Shown piece by piece: positions 36,123 through 48,120 of a stretch of DNA of 64,000 nt. Source of the stretch: Nyssa sinensis. Lineage: Eukaryota; Streptophyta; Magnoliopsida; Cornales; Nyssaceae. The stretch is taken from positions 6,593,089 to 6,657,088 of the forward strand of contig CM018048.1 of NCBI GenBank assembly GCA_008638375.1. Reading direction: 5' to 3'. How positions within the stretch are numbered: position 1 is the stretch's first letter; each line of letters begins with the position of its first letter. The notes under the pieces are model-generated. The model was not told the origin of the DNA, searched no databases, and worked only from the letters and a program-made list of their open reading frames with translations. Both the position numbers and the translations under genes were made by a program.

Positions 36123-37571
36123 GAACGTGAGCTGCTGTAAATAGAGAATGAAATCAGTATAAAATTGGGTCTAAGTGTTCTATTTATAGGGGAACAGCAA
36201 AGGGCAAGGGGCAAAATGACCATTTTGCCCTTAATAAGCCTCGAGACCCCGTTACTCTACAACACATCCTGAAACACCTCAATTTGACATTTTGTTTTAA
36301 CCAATGTTCATAAAATTATTTTAAATGAAAATTTTCAAAAAAATAAACCCGGCTGGTTCCACTCGGGCCACCCAGATGCCCTTTTGGTCTACTTTCAGAA
36401 ACTGTTTTCGTTTTGGCTCAAATTCGTACAACAGGTACATTTTAATATTCTAAGCATATTCCTCTTTTATGACACACTCTAAATATGTTTCTAAATATGA
36501 CTTACGCCTAAATGAAACATGTTTAATGCCCTACCAGTAAAAACAAAAAATTTTCCCTCATTTTTTTTCAGATTTCTACAAGCAAAGTACTAAGCTACTC
36601 TAATAATTTGATCATAAATAAGATCTATAAAAATAATAGAGTACACATCCCAATGCACTTCAGAATCTCAACGACTCTCACATAGGAAATTCCTCAAAAA
36701 TATCTCTTTCCCTACTAATCCAGTTGCAATGATCAAAACCACAGTATGCCTATATCAATTTGTCGATACATTAGGACTATGCTAACAAGATTTCTTATAG
36801 ATTTCTCAAGATAAAACAAGAAATCCCTCAAGGAAATCTTCATAGAACTCAAATTCAAGCATAGTCTACTTCACCTATGTCCTAATCAATATAGGACAAA
36901 CACCTTCACGTGGTGACAACAAATTCCATATATGTCAACAACCATACAAAAGATCAAAATACTATCTTTGGACTATCTATGGCTTCCTTGATCATCATGA
37001 AAATAATTGTTCGATGAAGTCTAAGGTTTCACTGACTTGGCGATGACTTTAGGTCACAAATGAACACTTAAGCAAGCACAATTTGAGCTCTTTGTTCATT
37101 GACCTTGAAGCCCAAAACTTGATTCACGAAGAATCATTATCTAATTCTTTATAGAATAGATAATTTCTATGTCCATCTAGAAAGCTTCTAAGATCTAACA
37201 TATGCGACAATCATTGGAATAAGGTGGATGGAGACAATTCTCACCACTAGAGAAAATCTCTTTATATAGTCAATATGCTCTTTGGGATAGGTCATTTTCA
37301 AAAAAGATAGGACGAAAATACTAGTTAATCAATCCTACACAAAAAGAGATCTACCATTCTCAAAGTTTGATTCTTTGCTAATTTAACTCAACTTATCACT
37401 CATAGCAGTCATTCATACACTATTAACATAGAAAGTTTTTTCCTTTATATAATAAGCAATATTTACTTAAACATGCGGAGCAATAGTTAAAATTTATCCC
37501 TTTAATCTCACAAAGACGATGAGAAAATATTTTATATTTGCTTCTACACAACTAAGGATATTAAGAATCTC

Positions 37572-37655
37572 CCTCAAGTAGTACACTCCCAGTGGGCGGT
37601 AGGCCACTCCTCTTCCTCAAGTGGTACACTCCCACTAGGCGACAAGTCACTCCCA
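37572..37655. repeat. Short tandem duplication in the LARD-like interior
   Basis: CCTCAAGTAGTACACTCCCA at about 37573 and CCTCAAGTGGTACACTCCCA at about 37617 start two units of about 44 bp, each continuing with a ...GGCG...AAGTCACTCC or AGGCCACTCC ending. Confidence 0.8.
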
Positions 37656-40600
37656 TTATCCAAAATATCGTCGACGATTCTAGAATGAGATAACAATTTT
37701 TCATCCTCGCCGAAAGATGGTGTGACTTCTATATATTCCATTAACCCCCAAAGTTAAAAATCCTTTAAATTTTTCTCATTGTGTAACTCAATTTAGTCAT
37801 TCCTTAACATGAGGTGTTCAATTAAAAATCCAATGGCCCTTTAAACTTTCAAAAAGAATATTTTAAAAAGCTAACATTTTTAAGACTTAGGGCCAAGTTC
37901 TCACAAAAATAATAAATAATGTGAACAAATCATATAAACCCCAAAATGTGATAAGCCTTCCAAATTAGACATTTCACCATATTCAATCTTAAAGAAATTG
38001 ACTATCAGGGCATTTAGTTAAGGATATAGGCCATACAAAACATATTTGCGCTATCATCGACCTAACCGTATTTAACAAAATCCAATTTCCTCATTTTTCT
38101 CACTTAATTGTCTTGAAGTAATAAGACAAATGCTTATAGCAATGATCAAAGTAACTAATGCTTGAGTTAGGTGAGCAATCATAGCGCGAGTACCAAAGTA
38201 AGAAAACAAGAGGTTCTATTATATGCCCAATTTTCATAACATCATGAGTTCGCATATATTTGATATTAGAACTAACTCTAGTGGATAAGGAGCCGATCTA
38301 CCTTACAAATAAGGTTTCTTACAGGCTTTTCAATCAAATAGGGTTTACACACTAATAGACTGATTTTTTCTTGTAACCCCAACAGGTCTTCTCAAGCTAA
38401 TCTAGCCATCCAATCTAGTTCAATGTGTCCATGTTATTGTTAAAAAAATAACATCATAGAAAGCCATAAAGAGATAAGTCCAAAATTATCAAATAATCCA
38501 ATGAGACGGAGCTACTATCATACTCATATAATGAAGCTACTTCTAACATAGGGTAGTTCAAACTAATCAATCTACATTGAACTATTATTTCACAAAGAAT
38601 AAATAGTTTCGTTCATTCCCAAAAACTTAAATTTAAAGATGAGAAAAGGACAAAAATCAATTGGATTGGAGGTGTACCAAACGTCTAGTCAAACACTAAT
38701 ATCCAATTATTTTATCATAAGGCCATATGTTGCTCAAAAGAATGAATCAGCTCACCTTTGTGGCAATTAATTTTTATGTTACCACTTGTGAATAATGTGC
38801 AAAACACTATGAGCATTGTAAAGTCGCACCTTTTACACCCAATTTTATGTCTTTTACTTAATATCTTCTCTATTTTGAATAAAATGGTCAACTTTGACTT
38901 AGTACAACTACGAACAAAATGATCCCTTTTATTCTTAAATAGTAGCTCATTTTATAATATATCTCATTATCTGTCATGCATACCCCTATGACACTTGACT
39001 TTCTTGCCTACTTTTGATGCAAGTTTCTTAGCCTCACCCTAGTTAGCAATTTTTCCTTATCTATAAACATCGCCCCAAAAGCCTTGTTTGGCCCACCCAA
39101 GGTGACAAGGTTAGTTTAGGAGTTCGCCTCTTGGGACTCTACCTTTTGTCTCAAGATGACGAACTATTTTAAAAAATATTTTTATTTAAATAAGTAGCGT
39201 CATGTAGGTTTTTTTTTAAAAAAAGAAAAAAATTAAATGCAAGCCAAGTTACTATATGACGAGAATTTGCTGCTCATCAAAGGCAATTTAATAATTGTCA
39301 TGGAACTAACCAAAATAATTTTTCAATGAGATTTATTTATATGTTTCTCTACATAATAAAGAGCATTTAACAATTTAATTAATTATGACTGACTTCCATG
39401 TCTCAAGGTATTGAACTATTTTTCCTATTGGTCAATGTCTACACATATGTTATATGTGTCATGTGGTCATTCTAAGCATTTATGTTGGTCAAGTCGACAT
39501 TCACATTCATTTACGTTATTTCACTACTATCATAGTGCGCAGGATGACATTTAAGCATACATTCATCATATTATTCTGCTACCAAAAATTTAATTAAAAA
39601 TATTATTCTATTATACACTATGAGATCGAAAATTTCGCTAGGCTCATAATCATCTCTTATTTATGTAAACAGTAGTATATTTTTAAATAATTTCAAGCAA
39701 AATAATTTTTAATTAAAACAAATTTAATTCATCCACACAATAATTTCTGAATTAAAATAAATTTAATTCATCCACATAATAATAATAATCAATGCGCATA
39801 TTCTAAAGCACATGGACTCTACTTGAGCCCAATTGGCAGTTCTAGTACATCATGCTAAGGTAATTTATACATATATGAGTTTACAACCAAAACACATTCC
39901 CTTACAAGGCTTCATAACTAAACACAACCCTTTCCAAAATTTATTACATTGTACAATGAACTTATTACATCAATCTACTAAAAATAATAAAATGAATGGG
40001 GAATGTCGCGTCAATATCTCATATATCACAAAATTAACCTCGTTATTCCATACATCACAACAACACGTGAACTAGACTGTGAGTATTTGGGTCTCACAAT
40101 TAATGGTGATCAATATTACACAATAATGATGCAACAAATAATTATCTATATGATAATTAATTCATAAATGATCCACACATGACCTTAAAAATATGTTCTA
40201 CACATAATATAATTGTTCCTAATTTTCAGAGTCTTTCCAAGAATTTTTCACATTTAAAACAAATTTTCTGAAATTTTTAACCAATTTTTGAGATAAAAAA
40301 TTAATTTTTAAAGCCCTAAAAACAACAAAATAGGTAAACAATTCACCAAAAAATAATTTGGACTCCCAACAATATACTAAATACTAATATGTGATTTTAA
40401 TCTCAAATATAGCTCTTTAAAATTTTTGAAAAAGCTTTTAAACATATTTTTGACACTTTTTGTAATAAAAATTAATTTAAACTAATTTCCACAAGAAAAA
40501 AATTACAAAAAATATATCACGGGGTCACAAATTCAGTGAGTAAGGTCCACTCTCTAGAGGTGTCAAAAAATAGGCCCCGGAAGATGAAGCACGAGCTCCC

Positions 40601-40696
40601 ATGCACCCTACTGAGAGTGGGGGTTGCATTTCTCTGCAATTCATCTTCTCCAAAAACAAGGTTTGGCCATGATTGTTGTCAAACTTTGGAACCTTA

Positions 40697-41060
40697 TATC
40701 TCACTTGTTTTTTGACGAAAAATTGTGTACCATATATCGTTGGAAATCTCTCGCAACAAGGAACAATTCGATATAAATTTCATGCATAATAATCAAGGTT
40801 TTATAAGAGTGTATTAAAATTCAAAAATTCACTATTAAAGTTGTGTTTTCTTGAAAAAACCAGAACTTTAAACTCGGATTTCTCACAGACCCAAAATTGT
40901 GTACCATATATCATTAGAAAGATCTTGCGACAAGGAACAATTCGATATAAATTTCATGCATAATAATCAAGGTTTTACAAATCGTATTAAAACCCAAATA
41001 TTCATATTAAAGTTGTGTTTTCTTGAAAAATCAAGTACTTTAAACACAGATTTCTCACAA
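40697..41060. repeat. Tandem repeat, period about 174 bp, two copies, beside the PBS
   Basis: AAAATTGTGTACCATATATC recurs at 40719 and 40893; both continue with AAGGAACAATTCGATATAAA and TTCATGCATAATAATCAAGG, then GTTGTGTTTTCTTGAAAAA. A third partial start (ATTTCTCACA) occurs near 41049. It lies in the untranslated leader of the LARD-like element. Confidence 0.9.
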
Positions 41061-41256
41061 ATCTGACGGTGGATCGTTCATGAAATTTTAAGGACTACAT
41101 ACTGGGTTTATAAAGAACACATCCACTGTGGTAGATCATTCAAAAGGTGTTCTTAGAATAATTTTTAAAAAATTAGCCGTGTGAGTTATATACATGATTT
41201 TCTTTCTTAATAAATATACATGCATACAACAAATATATTAGCCAACACAAGTCTAT

Positions 41257-41270
41257 GGCTTTGATACCAA
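41257..41270 (-). other. Primer-binding site of the LARD-like element
   Basis: The minus strand reads TTGGTATCAAAGCC, the initiator Met tRNA type, directly abutting the LTR end at 41271. Confidence 0.8.
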
Positions 41271-41710
41271 TAAAGGAAATATATGAAATAACAATAGGGT
41301 TGAACCCTGTTAACTCTTGTAGTCCGGGTTCGCTGAAACGGAAGGAACCAGGCTTGTGCTATGAGATTCTCTGTCATGTACATCGATGTAGAAATCTTTC
41401 TTGTTAATAGGATGGTTACAAAATCGAGTCTCTTATGTATTTTCACAATCCAAGTCCAGAGGTATCGCGATGGTAACCTCAGAAGAATCTTAAAGAGAAA
41501 ATGGAAAGAGGATCTAGGAAGTTGATGGATAACCAAAAATCCTCCCACACCCATCGTGTAACTAAAAACGCAGTATATATCTGCGTTAGTTGAAATTCAA
41601 AATCAACCAGATAATGATAAGAATTTTAATCTTATCACTAACTCTCATTCAAATCTTGTAGATGCCCAAATGACTATGGGTTCAGGTCAAGCCCGTCCCA
41701 ATATCCAACA
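41271..41710 (-). mobile_element. 5' LTR (440 bp) of the LARD-like element
   Basis: It matches 31690-32127. The plus strand begins TAAAGGAAATATATG, where the other LTR has TGAAGG, so one base of the terminal TG/CA is mutated. It ends AATATCCAACA followed by AGAGG. Confidence 0.88.
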
Positions 41711-41715
41711 AGAGG

Positions 41716-41842
41716 AAAATCTCAATCCCATAGCCCCAAACATAATTATCCATGCATTAAAGGAATCTTGCCCAAACTTAACTTAGAAGAGCTTGTTTAC
41801 TGTTAGATTGAAAGAAGGCTTGAAGATTCTGCTAATCCTTGC

Positions 41843-41890
<48 letters not shown>

Positions 41891-42897
41891 AGTTGCAATT
41901 GGGTCATAGGAATGGGAGAACTTCAAGGTATTTTTTTTCATTGAAAGGTGCACTCTAAATTTGTCAAATATTACTTTACAACTTCACAAAAGTCTCTCAC
42001 ATTCTAGATCCCAAAATATCTAACAACTCAACCGAATGTAACAATTACATAAATAAAATTCAGCCCAAATTTAGGAGGAAGAAATTAAATACATATCTCC
42101 CCCTCGTGGGGAGAGTGAGAATAAAAAAAATCATTATTTATTGACTTGAAACACGTCTAACCATATGAATAATATTTATTCACAATTAAAGCAGTTAGCT
42201 ATAGCTAGAAAAAAAAAAGTCGAAACAATAAAGTATCATGAAAAAAATTCATTTAATTAACATACATGTAGTATAAATAGTGTAATAGTCATGCTTTAAT
42301 ATGAAGTATATGTCATATCTCAAACTTTGATATGTATGATTATGAAATTTTTTTGTAATTTTTTCTCCATTGCTAACTTCTTTAAAAGTCTCTTGCTAAA
42401 AAAGTATTAAATGGTTTCAAAATATGTAATGTACACAAAAAAAAAAAAAAAAAAAAAATTTGATATTTTAATGGCGAAGCTCAACGCACTCCACTTGTAT
42501 ATTCATAGACTCTAATTCATGATGTATGAATGAGAGAACATGAATACAAAAATATTTCATTTAGAATGTATTTACTTCCACCGTTATTTTTAAAGTATAA
42601 CACGAGTGACGGTTCCATGAGATGGCTAAGGGGTTGAAAATTTTTACTTTCATCTTGAAATTTTGCTATTTTTTATTATTTATAAATTATGAATTATCTC
42701 TCCTCAAAATTTGTTGAATTTTACAAAATTCCTCTTAAAACTTGTAATATATACACTTTGATTCTCGTAACTATAATTTCTGAATCCGTCCACTCATAAC
42801 ATGTTAGTTTATGGTCGGTGGAGACTAGTGGTCCCATTAATAATTTTTCTTGTCTGCTACGTCCTTTGTCAACTTGCAAACAAGGAGTCTTAAAATA
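41716..42897. other. Intergenic, no gene seen
   Basis: It holds a (TA)n run at about 41848-41882, an A-run at about 42439-42459 and AT-rich sequence. About 42605-42790 may be an old repeat: it starts GTGACGGTTCCATGAG and ends AATTTCTGAATCCGTCC. Confidence 0.6.
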
Positions 42898-42910
42898 ATA
42901 TTAATCTTAT

Positions 42911-43165
42911 CACCTAGAGGTGTGGCCGAGCAATGAAGACACAAAGGATAAAATGCAAGCGTCTTGAGTTCGAGTCTCTTATTTGCTGATTGTTGGCAGC
43001 TAGAGATTAAATGGTGGGTCTAGCTGTCACGGGGAGGAGGATTTAGTCTGATGTACGTAAACTGGACTGGAATACCCCCTTACCAATCCATAAAAAACAT
43101 ACGAGAATTTAGTTTGATGCACGTAAAATGGACTGAAATACCCTTTACTGATCCATCAAAAATAT
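42911..43165 (+). mobile_element. tRNA-derived SINE with 13-bp TSD
   Basis: The head has a pol III box A (TGGCCGAGCAATG, near 42923) and box B (GAGTTCGAGTC, near 42968). Identical 13-bp direct repeats ATATTAATCTTAT lie at 42898-42910 and 43166-43178. The body carries the plant-SINE phrase TTTAGTCTGATGTACGTAAA. The tail is partly duplicated: GATTTAGTCTGATGTACG...GGAATACCCC is repeated as AATTTAGTTTGATGCACG...GAAATACCC about 63 bp later. Confidence 0.85.
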
Positions 43166-43178
43166 ATATTAATCTTAT

Positions 43179-44720
43179 TTGGCTAGACAATTTTAGCCAT
43201 TGATTCATTTGATTTGAGGCTTTGTCTAATCGAAATCTTACATTCTCTGTTAAATATTCTAGAATTGAGGGATTGTTATGGAAAAGTAATAGCTGATATG
43301 CCTCTGAACTTTTAAATGTTTTCTATTGATCTCATCCTTGGATAATGGCCACTATTAATTAAAGTTTTCCAATTATCAAACAAGGACATACATAGTACAG
43401 TTAATAGTTTATCTTGGATATAAGGGTTTTCAACATTTAAAATTGGGCTCTCATGCATCGTGAGATCATTTCTTCTGGTTCACATCAAATAACCTAGGTA
43501 AATGTGAGAGAAATTCTTCACAAATAAATGTTCTCTTGCAACAAAAAAAAGAAAAAAAGAAAAGGGAAGAGACTATTGGAGTTGGTCAAGAAACATTGAT
43601 GTGATGTTGGCCAAGAATTCTCCGATAATCAAATTACCGGGATGTTAGGTTAAGTACTAGAAATATAGCAGGAAGATTCATACCAAAATTGGCGTACCTT
43701 TAAACTAGAGGTTTGGGTATTTCTTGACCTCAACTGATTCGAATATGATGCCATGATTGACATTGTGCATGAGAATAATGCTCATGGATTTCTTGGGGAT
43801 CGGAATCCCGCTCAATTAGTCTTATTCAAACGGCATATACTTAGTCAACCCAGTTGCCAATGTGGAGTATGACGGATGAGTGTGATGTTTTCTGTAACAA
43901 AAGGGATAGCCTAGGAGGTCTATCAAGGAAGCTTGCTCAGGAGCTCCCGTGCCATTTTATTTATAAGTTACCCTGATGAGGATAGTTTGGTCATTTTACT
44001 TCGGCATATGACCAGTGTCATATCTTGCTTTGTAAGTTGATTAATTTTATACCCATACAGTAAAGGGTATAGCTGATGATGGGTACCTACTTGTGGTCGA
44101 AGTTATAGCTAATTTTAACTGCTTCCTAATGAAAATGATGCAACACAGACTGAAAATTTCATATCAAACTTGTTGAGTTTCCATGGACCATGGTACGTGC
44201 ATCAATCTAATCTTTATCATCATGTTAGTCTCCCTTTTTTTGCTTGTAAGGAACATGAGTGCTGAAACATATATGTGCTGCATTTACACCCAATGTGTCT
44301 TGAACATGGCTTGAATGAGTTTGTTGATCATGAAATTGGTTTCTGGTCAGGCTGTTTACTAAAGGCGTATGCACTGGTTACCAATTTAGGACGTTTTCCA
44401 TTATCAAGTATGAGTATTAAATTTTGTTATAGAAGATCAATGAACAATAGTATCATTCATTTGAAAAAGTATGAGATCAATAAATTTGACAGTGTTACTA
44501 AAAATGGCTAAGGCTATAGAAAGGCAAACACTGGTTTTATCAATTAGATGGAGACAAGGTTGAGAAAATAAAGTGGCTGTGATAAAAAAGAAAATGGACA
44601 TAAAACAACGGCACGAAGATGTGACTTTGGCCCTGCAATATTTTACCTATCATGTTTACATATGAATTGTATATACACTATATATTTGTATTGGGTTTCA
44701 AAGTAACAATGTGAGGATGA
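43179..44720 (+). other. Paralogous segment, copy 2 (unknown nature)
   Basis: 43179-43430 matches 30836-31070 and 45985-46170. 44075-44500 matches 46215-46610 (CCTACTTGTGG...GAAGTTATAGCTAATTTTAA, GTTGAGTTTCCATGGACCAT, AAATTGGTTTCTGG). 44515-44700 matches 47368-47590 (GAAAGG...CAACGGTTTTATCAATTGG, ...CATTATG). A 78-codon open frame at 44275-44511 lies in it, but the paralogue at 46400 is not open in that frame. The stretch 43430-44070 is absent from the other copy. Confidence 0.55.
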
Positions 44721-44877
44721 TTCTATGTGAAAGTTTTGAGCATGTTTGATGGGAAGAATTCTTCTGCCTCAAGGAAATTTAAGCTTTGAGATCATCTAAT
44801 TGAGGCATTGAAAAGGAAGATGAAGTTGTTGCTAGACATGCCCGAAGATGAGGGTTGTTTATGACTTAAGAAGTAAA

Positions 44878-45039
44878 GGGCTAACCCAGTGTACGAGGCT
44901 TCCATCATTGCTAGGTTTGGGAAGGGTTAGACATATGTAGTCTTACCTGCTCGAGTGAAGAGGCTGTTTCCACGACTGAACCCATGACATCCAGGTTACA
45001 ATAGAACAAATTTACCGTTGTGCCAAGGCCCATCCTCTA
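44878..45039 (-). mobile_element. Au-type SINE (162 bp) with 17-bp TSD
   Basis: The minus strand starts GGGCCTTGGCACAACGGTAA, the tRNA-derived head with a box A. Box B is ATGGGTTCAGTCG, and AAACAGCCTCTTCACTCG and TCTAACCCTTCCCAAACCT follow, as in the widespread Au SINE of plants. Direct repeats flank it: ATGACTTAAGAAGTAAA (44861-44877) and ATGACTTAAGAACTAAA (45040-45056), one mismatch in 17. It has inserted downstream of the copy-2 segment. Confidence 0.88.
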
Positions 45040-45504
45040 ATGACTTAAGAACTAAATGGGTGAATCCCTTTATTTATTTTGACAAGAAATAGTAATGTTC
45101 AAAAAAAATCACAAAACTGATGAGTCCCAGAGTAGTGAAAATACCAGCAATGAGTCTTTCAACTCGGATGAGGTGTTGAATATTGTTTGAGATGAAGAAC
45201 CTTGCTATATATACTTTTGGGAAGCATTAAAATCTTCATAAAAAAAGCCCCTTGGGACTCAATTATGCTGCAAGTATTAGTCCTATTAATTGGTACGAAA
45301 TTAGGTTATTGTATGGATGATTAAATGAGTTAGACAAATTATATATTTCTAAATCGAGAATAGATGTTCCATTTGAGGAAGAAGACAGAACCTTAATCAG
45401 ATATCTGCCATTCATCTTATGCATCAACATTAACTCTTAATTTTTCTTTTTTACTGTTATGGATGACATTATAGTAATATTATCTAAAAGAAATAGGAAG
45501 ATAT

Positions 45505-47530
45505 TGATTTTATATGGTGGAAAAAGTTATTTTGCATTCTGGTAAGTTAAAGGTCATCTTATCAAAAAATTATAACATTTAATTGCCCTATTTTTTGGGG
45601 GTTAAGCAATGCTTATTTTTCTTTCAGTGAAGATTTTGGTACTGTTATCTGAATGTAATTTTACTTCTTGTCTAAGTTTTCCTCATTTCATGCTTAGAGC
45701 AGTGAGAACTATGAACCTTATTAAATGGTATGAGATTTTGTTATTTAATGCAGTCTAAGGAAAGCTAAACGTAGACTAAGATGGCCTGGTATTGTGCCTT
45801 TGGCTTATGCAAAAGTAATGAAGAAGCTCAACTTTTGCAGTTAAAAGTATGGGGAGTCTTCTGTGGGTGCTGTCATATCTAGGTAGAAAGAGGGATTGTC
45901 TACTTCTGGCCCTTATTTGTTCTTTCTTTCTATCATTTACATTTTAGAATTTCCAGACCCAAAAAGTGTAGACCGTGTTTTTTGTAGCTGGACAATTTTA
46001 ACCATTGATTCATTTGATTCAAGGCCACGGGTAATTGAAATCTTACATGCTTTGTTAAATGTTTTGGAATTGAGGGGTTGTTATGGATAAGTAATAGCTT
46101 ACATGCCTTTGAACTTTTTAATGATTTCTATTGATTTGGTCTTTGGGTAGTGGCCATTGAGAGATTTATGACTATCATACAATGACATGTTCATGGAAAT
46201 CTAGGTAAAGATTACGGCTAATGCTGATACCTACTTGTGGCCAAAGTTATGGCTAATTTTAATTGCTTCGTAATGAAAATAGGTGTGAAGACAGATTGGA
46301 TTTCAGATCAAACTTGTTGAGTTTCCATGGACCATGACATGTGCATCAATCTATTCTTCTTCAGTTTAGTTGTCTCCTCTTTTTTCTTGCAAGGAACATG
46401 AGTGCTGCATTTCCAGCTAAAGTGGCATGAAGTAGCCTAAATTGGTTTACTGATAATGAAATTGGTTTCTGGCCAGCTGTTTACTGGAGGCTTATGCACT
46501 CGTTACTCAATTTAGGTTGCTTCCATTATCAGGTAGATTATTCATTTTTGTCATAGAAGACCAATGAACGGCCAGGTTGTGTATTTGGCCAACTACAAGT
46601 TCAATGAATTTGATTGTGTACTTAAGTGTCTGTTACTGTTAGAGTTAAGTAGTAGTTAAAATTAAACAACTGTATAAAAATACTGATTAGGTCAAGTTAT
46701 TGAGTGCTTGGATAGATGTGTTTCACAAGTGATTATGATGGTAGAAATAATATTTGATAAATTGTTAACAAGTGTTTAAAGAGTATGAAATGTTTTTATT
46801 ATCCTTAAATATTAGATTATATTTAGTCATGTGTTATATTAATATAGAACCATAAATAGTACAAATGTAAACAAATATGTATTTATTAAAAATAGAATAA
46901 AAAATAAATCATTATATAAATCTTATATAACAAAAATTAACATATTATTAAATAAATTAACTCTTGACAAAGTAAATAATTGTAATATATAAAAATAATT
47001 TTTAATTATATAGGTAGAACATAAAAGAGATTTTTTAAAAAGGGTAATGATTACTTAGTAAAAGTCAAACATAATCGAGCTACAATGAGAAATAATGAAA
47101 AAGATTAAGGATAAATAGATTTTAGAATAATGACATAATTTTAATAATTCAAAAATAAAAAAAAAAGTAAAACTAGAAAAACAAAAGAAAAGAAGCTTGA
47201 ACTGCGATGGCCAAAAAGTTGTGGAAACATGATTTTGAGGGTTGACAAGTCATTAAACACGGTTTGAGTTTTTATCCAAATAGAACAATCCACTATGTGC
47301 GATTAGAGGCTCCAAACCACAAAAACTCTCAACCAGCCGTCGAAATAAACGAGACCTAAAAATGGGAAAAGCTACAGAAAGGTGAACAACGGTTTTATCA
47401 ATTGGATGGAGATAACATAAGAGTGGATGTGATGGATGGAAACTCAAAACCAAAGAAAATCCAATCAATAAATCACCATTCTTTCTATAGCCTTTGCCCA
47501 TTAAAAACCATTCCTTAAGATGTGACATTG
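45505..47530 (+). other. Paralogous segment, copy 3 (unknown nature)
   Basis: 45505-46200 is colinear with 30370-31075, including ATTTAATGCAGTCTAAGGAA (splice-acceptor-like). 46215-46620 is colinear with 44075-44500, and 47368-47530 with 44515-44630. The open frame 45896-46090 (64 codons) reads VIEILHALLNVLELRGC at its end, faintly like an LRR line, but has no further support. 46640-47250 is AT-rich and holds nothing recognised. Confidence 0.55.
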
Positions 47531-48120
47531 GCCCCTGCATCATTTTGCCCATTATATATAAATATGTAATATATACACATAAGAATTTTATAAAGGCTCT
47601 ACAAGAGTGTTATTTTATTAATTTGAGGAGACCTTTAGCAACAAGTTGATTAATGTAATAATAACACACTTAATCATTTCATTTTGAGAATTTTGAAATC
47701 TTAGACCAATATGCAAGAAGTGCAGTTAAATCTGTGAGAATAGACTGTGATTTGGCATGGTGAAGGTGGCGGTCAATTTGGACCTCAGAATTAATACATC
47801 AGAAATTGAGAACTGCTTAATTTACAAACATTTAGTTGTCTATTCCCCTTTTATGGTTTTGAGTAATGTAATATGATACATGACTTGAAAAGATGATCCT
47901 TATATGGAAAGAACTCTTGATGATTCTTTTCTTCATTCTCATACTTTCTTACATGTAAGCTCCTCGATCTCTAATGACCTTCCTATGAATCCGTAATCCA
48001 AACTTAAGGGATGTGAGCTATTTTCCAATAATCCTTACCTATATCTCCATCCATCCTCATTAAAAATTCATATGACATGTCATCCAACTCAAGGTATTTA
48101 CAGTTGGTTAAATGTTCCCC
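47531..48120. repeat. NLR-cluster tandem block I (flank plus LRR tail)
   Basis: The block starts CCCCTGCATCATTTTGCCC and continues with ACAAGTTGATTAATGTAAT and GGTCAATTTGGACC. Equivalent text lies in block II (48117 onward) and block III (50000 onward). It ends in minus-strand LRR text and runs into the start of block II. Confidence 0.75.
47940..48112 (-). pseudogene. Tail fragment of an NLR gene (copy I)
   Basis: The minus strand corresponds to the extreme C-terminal end and 3' region of the NLR at 50930-53521: its reverse complement has AACCAACTGTAAATACCTTG and the ACATCCCTTAAGTTTGGATT text matching 50850-50960. Only about 170 bp remain, broken off within the last LRR line. It is a non-coding remnant. 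Confidence 0.65.

Larger units (their letters stand above)
33824..36580 (-). mobile_element. Solo LTR D (2757 bp), reverse oriented, TSD AGCAA
   Basis: The plus strand starts TGTCATGCCTCGGATTTC and ends CAGATTTCTACA. AGCAA flanks it at 33819-33823 and 36581-36585. It carries reversed family landmarks: CACGAATGGGTTAGCTCAAC near 35051, the GGCATGTGCAAGTGTAC motif near 35125 and TCACCACAGGATCTACACCC near 35334. The G-box place reads CTATGTG. It is the shortest member. No gag or pol inside. Confidence 0.9.
31690..41710 (-). mobile_element. LARD-like LTR element on minus strand, no coding capacity, TSD AAAGG/AGAGG
   Basis: Two LTRs of about 440 bp (31690-32127 and 41271-41710) lie in the same orientation and bound a 9.1-kb interior. 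A PBS adjoins the right LTR and a PPT the left LTR, so the element reads right to left. The flanks AAAGG (31685-31689) and AGAGG (41711-41715) differ by one base. Within the interior, apart from a nested solo LTR, I find no RT, integrase, protease or gag motif on either strand and no long open frame. Such elements are called large retrotransposon derivatives and are mobilised by proteins of relatives. Confidence 0.83.

Noticed and set aside
36586..41256. Search for copia or gypsy gag-pol in the LARD-like interior.
   Set aside because: No RT, integrase or protease motif was found on either strand; only short frames exist.
42920..42985. tRNA gene, from box A and box B motifs.
   Set aside because: The cloverleaf is not complete and the sequence is part of a SINE with target duplications.
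44275..44511. A 78-codon open frame in paralogous segment copy 2.
   Set aside because: The corresponding stretch near 46400 is not open in the same frame, so conservation does not support coding.
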